Source: Dryocosmus kuriphilus (taxonomy: Eukaryota; Arthropoda; Insecta; Hymenoptera; Cynipidae). From it: 64,000 bases of DNA. Position 1 is the first letter of the stretch, and each line of letters starts with the position of its first letter. Position numbers and translations under genes: made by a program. Positions 55,690 through 64,000 of this stretch are shown one piece after another. The notes under the pieces are model-generated. The model was not told the DNA's origin, did not search any database, and was given only the letters and a program-made list of their open reading frames with translations. The stretch spans positions 13,749,494 through 13,813,493 of the forward strand of contig CM076192.1 of NCBI GenBank assembly GCA_038277395.1, read 5' to 3'.

Positions 55690-56985
55690 CCACATACACT
55701 AGGCGCGCAGCCAATGGGCCTCTGCGCACCAGTAGCAAGCAAGCCTGTAGGCTTGCCATAGAGGCTGTCTCGCACCATGCTCTCTCACCATACTCTCCCA
55801 CCACGCGCAGCCAGCACTGGCTGGTTCTATAACTTCAAACGCACGATGAGAAACAGGCAGTCGAGTCGGGTGCGACTCACCGAGCACATCGGTGAGCTCT
55901 CACCTGGTGAGACTCATGCCTTCCTCCTACGAATAGGTGCTCCTATGGTAGGCAAAGAAGGTAGAGGTAATCGCAAGGAGTAGCCGCTCCTACGCTTCCG
56001 ATTCCCCAGGACAGACCTGACATACCGACGACAGACCGAGGTGTACGGTTCCCGTAGCGAATCGGCGCTCCGATGGATACGTGAACCCAGCACGTGCGGG
56101 AACGAATCGGTGCTCCGATGATTCCCCCTCGTCACCGAGGACCGAACGAAAAGACCGCAAAGACCGACCGAGGTGTACGGTTCCCGTAGTGAATCGGCGC
56201 TCCGATGGCTATGTGAACACAGCACATGCGGGAACGAATCGGCGCTCCGATGGTTTCCCCTCGTCATCGAAGACCGAACGAAACGACCGCAAAGACCGCC
56301 CGAGGTGTACGGTTCCCGTAGCGAATCGGCGCGCCGATGGCTACGTGAACACAGCACATGCGGGAACGAATCGGTGCTCCGATGGTTTCCCCCTCGTCGC
56401 CGAGGAACGACCGCCCACCTCCGACTCAAAACACGCACGGCGAAGGACCGGACAACCAATCGAAACGGACACGCCCTGGCAGGAGGGAGGCCGCCTCCTC
56501 TCCCTCGCCGCACCGTACCGACTACCGCTGGGAGGAGCATAGGCTCCTCCCCCACTGGACCGCACGCCGCCGAGGCCCGCGTCATCCGCACCCTTTATCA
56601 CTCCATGTACAGCAACGTTGTCCCCTCACTGCTCACAGGACTTGCCGTAGCGCGAGGCGAGGGAGGAGAGAGCCGATGACCGACACGACAGGTGCGACGC
56701 GATCGCCTCACCGGTCCCGAAGAGCACACTATCGAACACCCGCACACGCACCCACTCATGTACTCGCGACACATACACACGCACGCACGCTCCGAACGAC
56801 TGCACACGCACACCGTTAATCATCCGCGCATGCACACGCTCACATACTCATAACACAAGCATATATGTAACCTTTGTACTTTGATATAAAATCAATCCGT
56901 CTCGCTCTTGTACTCAGAGAAACACATTGTCCAATCATTGCTAAAAAACCTACCCTGGCTAGGCTGAAGCGCCCGATAGGAAGGT
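55690..56985. repeat. GC-rich insert in the RNase H region
   Basis: About 1.3 kb with much higher GC than its surroundings, between RT C-terminal and RNase H sequences of the same element. It contains three 132-bp tandem units (56041, 56173, 56305), each with GTGTACGGTTCCCGTAG and AATCGGCGCTCCGATGG, then CA-rich low-complexity sequence. It ends with CTTGTACTCAGAGAAA and CCTGGCTAGGCTGAAGCGCC, like 8055-8125. Its open frames on both strands come from the tandem repeat. Exact ends and a target duplication were not found. Confidence 0.55.
56030..56425. repeat. Three 132-bp tandem repeats
   Basis: Units begin at about 56041, 56173 and 56305 with GTGTACGGTTCCCGTAG. The third runs partly into a fourth. 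Confidence 0.85.
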
Positions 56986-57084
56986 TAGATAAAGGCAGGA
57001 AAATCTAGACCGTTACACACTATAGAAGAAAAACGTGTCAGGCTGGCTAGTTGGCTGGCTGGCTGGAATAACACAATCCGCTCA

Positions 57085-57417
57085 GACAGCCAAACGACGT
57101 TAACTACAGTTGGCAAACTGAAAATACCATCACAACATGTTTGGGAATGTAAAAAAGCATTAAAGCACCTGGCAAAGAGTAACGTGTCCTTCATGTGTGT
57201 TCCTGGCCATAAAGGAATCAAGGGTAACGAAAAAGCGGACCAGTTGGCGAACAGTGGTGAAACAAAAGGATATATAGGCCCGGAACCGGCACTGGGACTA
57301 GCTTCATGTTGTATGGGGATGATCATCAAAAACTGGATGCGGACATGGCACCGGAATTACTGCGAACACACCAAGAATAGCCGACAGGCTAAAGCCATCC
57401 TCCTGGGCTATAAGTAA
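57085..57417 (+). pseudogene. RNase H domain of the non-LTR element
   Basis: SQHVWECKKALKHLAKSN, then VPGHKGIKGNEKADQLANSG and IGPEPALG: the C-terminal half of an RNase H with the conserved GHKGI.GNE..D. The N-terminal part (with DGSK) is missing where the GC-rich insert lies. Ends at a TAA 57415-57417. Confidence 0.75.
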
Positions 57418-57473
57418 GGATGGATCGAGCCAGGGGAATTCCTAAGTCACCCAAGAAAGACTTTTAAAGGATA

Positions 57474-57740
57474 ATGGTTCAGATGCACACATGGCATAAT
57501 CATTTGAACTACCACAAGCACAAAATGGGATTCAGTCCCACGACAGGATGCAGAAAATGCGGCAGGGACGGCGAGATATCCCTGCACGTTCTATGCCAAT
57601 GTGCAGCTCTTTCCGGGCTCAGGAAGCAAATCCTTGGGACTTATTTCATGGAACCGGAGGAAACCACAAGGCGATATTCTGAGGTGCTATTCTCGAGTTC
57701 ACTCGACTTTTTTTCGCATAACAAAATTTTCAAGCGCTAG
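57474..57740 (+). pseudogene. C-terminal zinc knuckle of the non-LTR element
   Basis: HKMGFSPTTGCRKCGRDGEI, SLHVLCQCAALSGLRKQILG: the same C-x2-C...H...C unit as 289-482. One stop separates it from the RNase H. Confidence 0.7.
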
Positions 57741-57899
57741 TTTCATACACGAAAAATTGTCGAGCATGGTCGGTATTCACGAGCACCACTCGAACTACTT
57801 TCAAAGAAGTCCTATGCGAAGTCTAGTGCGACGTTGCCGATATGAACAAGTAGTGAACTGACCAATGAAATGCTGAGTACGGCAGTAAATAAGTCCTTT

Positions 57900-59275
57900 A
57901 GACGCGCAATCTTAAATTTGCCACGTCCCGAGTTAAGGCGAGGGTAGAATGGAAATAGAAAAATAAAAGAGGCAAGTTTCGTTGATTACTGTCAGGGTGG
58001 TAAATCCTGACCAATTATTTGTGTGGGTTGTTGTCACTATCAATCCTATGCGAATTGTGTAAAAGTAAATGAGAGTAATTCACAGTGATATAGAGTACAA
58101 TATGTTTATTACAATAAGAATACTGTGAGAGTAAAGCTTTAGAAAGGTATACAGTTATACAGGAAAAGCGAGCCCAAGACCATCCGACTAGAAACCTGGA
58201 GTGATGCCACTTGAAGCTAACCGGTCAGTTGAGACATACAGTTTTCAAGCCGATTAATTAGACGGGCGTCGAATTTTTTAAAGACGTTTTTCTCGAAAAT
58301 GGGCAAATATTGGGTTCTAGGAATTTCACAATTTTACTTTGCGGTCATGGCCTTTCTTTACAAAAATTATGAAATCAAACAAAAAAAAACACCACCTCTG
58401 GTCATCTCCTTGTGAGTTCACCTTGTCGCAATAAATATATTTTTGGGTGTTTCATAGTTTCCGTGTTCTTCTAAAAGACAACGTCGAGCATATTAAATCT
58501 TGTAAACTGCGAAGCGGATACAACGGAATAACGCTATGAACTAAATACAACAAAAATAAGAAAAAAAGGTCCTTTCTGAATTAAAATTTTTTCTTCATAT
58601 TAGGGTTATACGTAGTTCTTCCTTTTTTTTTTGCAATTTTTTGTTATTTAAACTCAAAATAGTTTCTTCAAAACTTTTAAAAACTAAAAATTAAAGTAAA
58701 AAACTGTACAAATGACAAGAAATTATCTACTTTCAATTGATAGAACATTTTACATTTTCTCTACGTCTTTCTAGTTTTTCATATCGATTTCTCATTTTTT
58801 CATGAAAATCATTTATTTATTGCTCTTGAATGCATTATTGCTAAAATTTAATGTTTATATAAGTAATAGGCTACTTACTTTCAGCAGCTGACTCCATTTT
58901 TCAGATTTGAAAGCGGTGAATTTCACAAGTTTTGGCATCGCTTTGAATACAACTCTCACTATTCCGCTACGTAACAGATAGAACTTGCTCGCGCGAAGGG
59001 GCACATTCGAACTACAATATAAAATCAGGTACAAGGGCTCGGGCCCTCTACAGCATAAAATTTATCGTTTAGGGCATTAGACCAAGGGACGCAATACTTG
59101 AAATCTCTAAAATAGAACATTTTTCTTCAAACTTTCGGCCAGCTTTTTGCGATTCCGTCTTACTGTGCGTCCCCCACAACTATATTCATACAAATTTACC
59201 ATCTATTTAGATGTCCTAAACATTAAAAAGATTTTAAAGATTTCGCAGGGGAAACTATGATACCTATACGAAAAT
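57900..59275. other. No gene recognised
   Basis: AT-rich non-coding sequence. A minus-strand ATG followed by GTAAGT at 58897-58873 was considered as a first exon but has too little support. Confidence 0.3.
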
Positions 59276-59279
59276 AACA

Positions 59280-59890
59280 AGAAGAGTAAAAACTTATCAA
59301 GAAATGTAAAGAATTTTATGTAAAAGAAACTGTAAAAACTGCTATTACTGAAGGAGAGAAAATGTCAAAATTACTTAAAAGAACTGTAATATTTATCTAT
59401 CAAGAAATGTAGAATATTTTACTTAAATAATTTAAGAAGCGTAACTGTAAAAAACGCGATTAACGAAAGAGAGAGCAAATAGCAAAATTACTTAGCATGT
59501 CGTAAATGTCACAATGAAGTTCAAAAGAAACTATCATTTATTATATAGTTAAATAAGCCTGAATCCACTTATCAAGAATTATAGAGCGTTTTATTTAAGC
59601 GTAACTGTAAAATGCGTAATGTGGGAGAGAAAAATGTCAAAATTACTTAGCGTTTCGTAAATGTTCCAATAAAATTGAAGAAACACTCATTCTTATTTGT
59701 TAGTTAAATAAACCTCTATCCAAATATCGAGAAGTGTAGAGTGTTCTATTTGACCGTAACTATAAAAAGCGAGGTAAAAACCGCTTTTAATGAGGGAGCA
59801 AAAATGCCAAAATTACTTAACGCTTTGCAAGTGTCACAATAAAATTAAAGAGAAACTAACCGGCATTTATTAGTTAAGCAAACCCTTATT
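59280..59890. repeat. Diverged tandem repeats of about 155-175 bp
   Basis: TATCAAGAAATGTAGARTRTT, GCGTAACTGTAAAAA and TGTCAAAATTACTTAGCG recur at about 59297, 59397, 59570 and 59725. Confidence 0.7.
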
Positions 59891-60640
59891 CATAATATTT
59901 AATGAAGTAAAGATATGTACCATCCATTGAACTGAGCCTACAATAGTACAGAATCCGAAAGGTGCAAGTAATTAGAAATGCAGTTATGGCAGAAATGCAT
60001 CATGGAAGAGTTTTGTAAAATTATCATTGCCAACGGTCGTTGGCATAAGGGGAGAAAAAAATATAGTGCGCCAACGACATGCAATATATACAGAAATCGG
60101 ATAGGTTTAGGTCACTTGATCACAGCCGTCACTGCTAAACAAGCCAAGTAATAATTCTCTATTTTTTAAATCGCACACATGAACTCACAATATTCGATTG
60201 ATTTATGATTCTAAAACCCTTACATTTCATTTTTTATACATTAGTTCTTCATAATTATCATGGGAAGTCGCAACGACCATTTCAAAGTCAACATCTCCAT
60301 TCTACTATCTTGCGACTTGACTGATTTCACGCGAATCTTTCTGGCGATGGGATTTTCTTGGGATACTTTGCTTTCATCGCGGTCGGTAAAATAATGAAAA
60401 AAAAACTTCCTTACCGACTTGTGGTTTCTTATTATAGACCGATCATGGACTGGGCTAATTTCACGTGAATCTTTATGGTAATGCAGTACATTTTCATTAT
60501 CTTCATTTATATGCTTCTCAATTTTATATAAAAAAACTCAAATGCTTTCACCTTTCAGGTGAAAATTGAAAAATACCTCCAAGATACATAAATGACTGTA
60601 AATCAAGCCATAAAGTATGACTGTGATCTCTATTTTTCCA
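59890..60640. other. No feature recognised
   Basis: AT-rich. A partial duplication (TTGCGACTTGACTGATTTCA at about 60310 and GGACTGGGCTAATTTCACGT at about 60450) is the only structure noticed. Confidence 0.3.
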
Positions 60641-60649
60641 AAAAATATC

Positions 60650-61045
60650 CAAATCCCCCCAAAAAACATTACAAATGTAAATTTGGGAGGGGAGAATTAC
60701 GTTTCCGTATAAAGTCATTTAAAAAAAAAACAAATCTTGCGCATTCGCTTAGTTGAGAGTGGGCAATACTTGGCAATTCCTGTCTAATAAGTCGTTCGAT
60801 GTACGAGTCCTTTCTGTCCTTCAGTTTCAGTCTTCCTGGACTAGGGAATTTTGAGTCCAAGAAGACTGACACTAAACGACAGAAAAGACTCGTACATCGA
60901 ACAACTTATTAGACAGGAATTGTCAAGTATTGCCCACTGATACCTCTTAACTAAGCGAATGCGAAAGATTTGGTTTTCTTTATGACTTTATATCGAAACG
61001 TAATTCTCCCCTCCAAAATTTACATTTGGAATGTTTTTTGGGGGT
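60650..61045. mobile_element. Palindromic MITE of about 395 bp
   Basis: 60650-60840 is the inverse of about 60855-61045 (CCCCCAAAAAACATT, GGGAGGGGAGAATTACGTTT, GTACGAGTC, GACAGGAATTG). Near-perfect foldback with almost no loop. Confidence 0.85.
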
Positions 61046-61199
61046 AATTGTGATAAGAAAATGTTTACGTCATCCAAAAATATAATATAACTGTGATAAA
61101 AAACCTTCGCAAGTACCAAAAAGAACCAACTACTGTTACATACATCTCTATTTGTAATTATACAGAAATAATAAATCACTGAAGGAATCACTTGCATCA

Positions 61200-62350
61200 A
61201 ATTATCGTTAAAAAATTCTCATCGCGCACTGCGCTTCGAGCGAAGTATGAGCGCGGCTGTCGGAGCTCGCGCTTCGCGCTCAGTGTTTGTACATCCCCCT
61301 ACGTTTGTGAGTATGGACCTTTTAAAATTAAAAATCAAACCATTGACCAGTGTCATTTAATAATTTTGAATTTTTTGCTAAAGCTCCTTCGGCTTGAACA
61401 ACTACATTTTCATCACGTGTCTCGCGCTTCGCACTCGAATAAAGTTGGTCCAAAATGGGAAACTTCCTTTGGAAGTTTAGGAGAAAATAAAATTCTTTTA
61501 TTTTTAGTAATATTTTTCACTATTAAACTAAAAAATGTGACTATCAAAAAATGTTCTGAAGAAAATACGCAAAACCTTTTTGACATGAATAATTTTTCTC
61601 CTAGACATTTTTTTCGCATTTCACATAGTTTCAACTGAAAATTGAATTCATGATTGTTAATAACGTTCTTCACGATTAAAACAAAAATTATTTGTATTAC
61701 AAAAAAAGTATAAAGAAAATTTGTATATCTTTCTGAAATAAAAAACTCCGCTTCTTAGCATTTTTTTCGCATCTCGCATAGTTTGGTGGGACAATTTTTT
61801 TCTTGATTTTTATTAATAACATTGCTGACTATTAAAACGAAAAACATGCGTTGCATCAAAAAATGGTATACAGAAAATTTGTAGATCTTCTTGAGATAAA
61901 TAACTTTGCTTCGTAACATTTTTTTCGTATGTTGCATAGTTTTCCTGCAAAGTGGATTTTTTAATATTTAGTAATATTTTCTAGGAATAATTCAAAAAAT
62001 ATGCGCCTTATAGAAAAATGATTATAAGCAAATTTGTAGATCTTTTTGAGATGAATAACCTTGTTTCTTAACACTTTTTTCGTATATCGCATAGATTAGG
62101 CGAAAAATTGAATAGTTGATTTTTTAAAAAGCATTTTCGGTGAATAAAACCAGAACCGCCAGTCAAAAACTGCTGTTTAACAAACTCGTCTTTTCTTTTT
62201 ACGTCTTAAAGAACTGTGCCAAAGTGAAATCTAATCCCATTAGTCCTTCGAAAGTTATTGTGCTAACAGACAACCGCAACGACGACAACAATAACGACAA
62301 CAACGACAGACACCACCGCAAAAAAGATGTTTTTCGGATTCAGGGGGTCT
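61200..62350. repeat. Repeat module shared with 12580-13640
   Basis: GCGCTTCGCGCTC-type palindromes (61230-61290, 61430) and three to four ~150-bp units with TTTTTTTCGCATCTCGCATAG occur here. A (CAACGA)n tract with ACTCGTCTTTTCTTTTT lies at 62180-62310. These are the inverse of the parts listed for 12580-13640. Open frames are not convincing genes. Confidence 0.55.
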
Positions 62351-62722
62351 GTCATTGGGTACAAGGTTAACAACTATCTAATTAGGTCTGAAGTAAACAA
62401 CCCAAAAAGAGAATGGAACACTGAGGTAATCTGTCATTGAATCCAAGGCAAATCCGGAGAATGTCATATTGAGGCAATCATCGATAGCTAAAACCGATCA
62501 TCATAGAAAGTTCCAGAAGGACATCAATGAACAAACAAGAGCCTTTAAAAGAGCGACTGGCCTCCTGGCTCGCTCAGTCATTGAAATACCTCATACTCTG
62601 TAATATTGACATTTAAAATATACATATTAAAATTGATCCAAGTCTCAACCTAATCATTCATTCCTGGATCAGAAGTTAACTCTTTTTTAAAAACAGATCT
62701 GGAAAAATTCCCAGATCACAAA
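62351..62722 (+). repeat. Presumed 5' LTR of the terminal retrotransposon
   Basis: Inferred from the primer-binding site just to its right. The start is uncertain: TGTCATTG occurs at both 62351 and 62432. The right LTR is outside the window, so the limits cannot be checked. Confidence 0.35.
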
Positions 62723-62723
62723 T

Positions 62724-62740
62724 TGGCGACCGTGACAGGA
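62724..62740 (+). promoter_or_regulatory. Putative primer-binding site
   Basis: TGGCGACCGTGACAGGA, of the type used by Ty3/Gypsy elements related to mdg1/412, 577 bp upstream of the gag ATG. Confidence 0.55.
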
Positions 62741-63317
62741 CCTTGGAGATTACCAATTCATCAGACCCTTGAAGAGGAATCAGAATCCAAGGAAGTACCT
62801 TCAGAAGAATCCTAAAACCCGGGAGAGATTCTGAGGAAATATTCTGGATAAGCTGTAAGGACTTCAGCTTCATAGGACCCTTGAACTGAAGGAAAACTTA
62901 GGAGTTCTGCAAGCACTGTCTCCTGGAAACTTGAAGACATTTGGAACTTCAAACTCCCCTGAAAAAGTAAGTCTTTCTAATAAAATAAAAAAAGTGAAGC
63001 ATAAGCTTAAGTCCCCTTCGCTGTCTGTGGAAGGAGACAGAGAGGAAACGGAGCAGTTTTAATTAACTCAAGTAGGAACGTTTACTCTCTGGTGGGGCGG
63101 AATTTGCTTTCACTTTGATTTTATTTGGGAAGAAAAAGGGTAAAATAAACAGCTCGTGGGATTCTTTTATCTTGGGAGCTGTTGTGAACTCTTGTGTCCA
63201 AAGTCAAGAATAAAATTCTTGCAACCCCACACAAATCGTAAAATAAAGAACAAGAAAATGATGCAGGGAACATTGCACTCGTTCTCGCTGATAACTTTCA
63301 TGGTAAATATTGTTTAA

Positions 63318-64000
63318 ATGTTTAATAAGTATCGGGAGAGCAAAAATTCAGAAAGTGTCTCATCTGTCAGTTCTACAGAAAAGAGTTTCAGCACGGAAGT
63401 TTCTGCGCATTTTTATGAAGCGTGCGGGCATAACGCATATTTTCCTTGTAGAAGAGAAATTGTTTTTGTAGATTCGAAAATGGATGCTTTAAAAAGGATA
63501 GCTCGAGCCAAATCAACAGAGAGCATTATGGATACGGAAGAGTTAAAATTAAGAACAGAGTATGAAAAGGTAATTTCAGAAATGGCCAAGAAAATGAGAG
63601 ACTTGGAAGACAAAATGGCTAGAATGCAACTAAAAAGAGAAGGAGAACGTGTTTTGTCACCACAGTCTGCAACAGCTCCTACTGCACCGCCGGAATCAGA
63701 CGAGGACAACGAGGAAATTACAGATAATGAGCACAAAAGAATCAATAGATATTTAGAAGGCGTAGGTGAATATGATGGCACTGAAGATGTTGAAGCTTTC
63801 TTGGATCAACTAAAACCAATATTGGATCGCTATGGAACGGTTAGGGATGCACTTCTACGAGAAGTTTTGTTCAGAATTCGAGCAAAAAAATTGAAAAGGG
63901 AAGCGTATACAGTTGCCAATAGAGTCAGGCCTCTTACACCTAGAGGTTTAACAGACGCATTACGCCTAGCTTTTGGAAACAAAGGGAAAAATTTCGACCA
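63318..64000 (+). CDS. Retrotransposon Gag (partial, runs off the window)
   Basis: Open from ATG 63318 to the window end (227 codons). A Ser-rich N-terminus, a second in-frame ATG near residue 55, a coiled-coil-like stretch (about 80-115: KVISEMAKKMRDLEDKMARM), an acidic linker (PPESDEDNEEITDNEH), then a capsid-like region with YLEGVGEYDGTEDVEAFLDQ, LREVLFRIRA and RGLTDALRLAFG. The layout fits an LTR-retrotransposon Gag, and the primer-binding site upstream supports this. Protease and pol lie beyond the window. No stop or frameshift so far, so it may be a recent insertion. Confidence 0.65.
   Translation, partial: MFNKYRESKNSESVSSVSSTEKSFSTEVSAHFYEACGHNAYFPCRREIVFVDSKMDALKRIARAKSTESIMDTEELKLRTEYEKVISEMAKKMRDLEDKMARMQLKREGERVLSPQSATAPTAPPESDEDNEEITDNEHKRINRYLEGVGEYDGTEDVEAFLDQLKPILDRYGTVRDALLREVLFRIRAKKLKREAYTVANRVRPLTPRGLTDALRLAFGNKGKNFD

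Larger units (their letters stand above)
52241..57745 (+). mobile_element. Non-LTR retrotransposon (I/LOA/R1-like), decayed
   Basis: Order along the plus strand: ORF1 with a DUF4780-like region, APE-type endonuclease, RT, RNase H, C-terminal zinc knuckle. The 5' block matches 1-280 and the 3' block matches 289-482. A (TA)n run (about 52722-52793) and a GC-rich insert (about 55690-56985) interrupt it. Many stops and frameshifts. RNase H after RT places it in the I/LOA/R1 group in broad terms; the exact clade is not determined. Confidence 0.75.

Noticed and set aside
55914..56819. Open frames of 150-225 codons on both strands
   Set aside because: They are products of the 132-bp tandem repeat in the GC-rich insert. 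No start context or family motif is visible.
58873..58960. Possible first coding exon on the minus strand (ATGGAGTCAG then GTAAGT)
   Set aside because: Only six codons, with no second exon found. Chance is likely in AT-rich DNA.
1..64000. CRISPR arrays, bacterial operons, phage genes
   Set aside because: The tandem repeats found are transposon or satellite repeats without spacers of regular size, and all recognised genes are eukaryotic or transposon-derived.

Overview
The window is eukaryotic, AT-rich and almost entirely built of nested transposable elements. The organism is most likely an insect. It carries BEL/Pao, Penelope, piggyBac and DD41D mariner families that are common in arthropods, and the only host genes seen are one WBP11-like exon and an intronless MTHFSD-like gene. 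There are no bacterial operons, CRISPR arrays or rRNA genes. The species cannot be named from what is visible.

Layout. 1-640: internally deleted non-LTR retrotransposon. 718-843: minus-strand WBP11 exon. 977-15627: giant foldback element I with an 8-bp target duplication. It contains a decayed DD41D mariner (1922-4086), a second DD41D mariner relative (4923-6623), a miniature LTR element whose LTRs carry a tRNA-like segment (6651-7451), and a 5.8-kb inverted-repeat element (8198-13975). 15650-17400: smaller foldback repeats. 17562-38266: giant foldback element II, same family, 8-bp target duplication CCGGTGAA. Its left arm holds a 13.6-kb composite (17834-31390) of Penelope-like retroelements in two opposed arrays around an intact MTHFSD gene. 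Its right arm holds a piggyBac element in TTAA (34714-37621). 38640-43445: BEL/Pao pol remnant split by a 2-kb foldback element. 43520-46620: MITE-like repeats and a broken tyrosine-recombinase (Crypton-like) gene. 48050-51103: decayed element with a two-exon BED-finger-like gene and repeated 24-nt motifs. 51105-51905: truncated mariner. 52241-57745: decayed non-LTR retrotransposon with DUF4780-like ORF1, endonuclease, RT, RNase H and zinc knuckle, interrupted by a GC-rich insert. 57900-62350: satellite-like and foldback repeats. 62350-64000: start of an LTR retrotransposon (PBS, gag) that runs off the window.

The most notable structure is the Penelope composite. Both outer edges are retroelement 3' ends and the whole block has a 14-15 bp direct repeat of the target, so it looks like one insertion event. 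Between the two arrays is a 2978-bp segment with a complete, intronless MTHFSD reading frame. Its upstream edge is 34 nt from the ATG, and its downstream edge lies 12 nt past an AATAAA, exactly where the retroelement 5' sequence begins. This is what end-to-end template jumping from a Penelope RNA onto a host mRNA would produce. It is an inference, but every junction is visible in the sequence.
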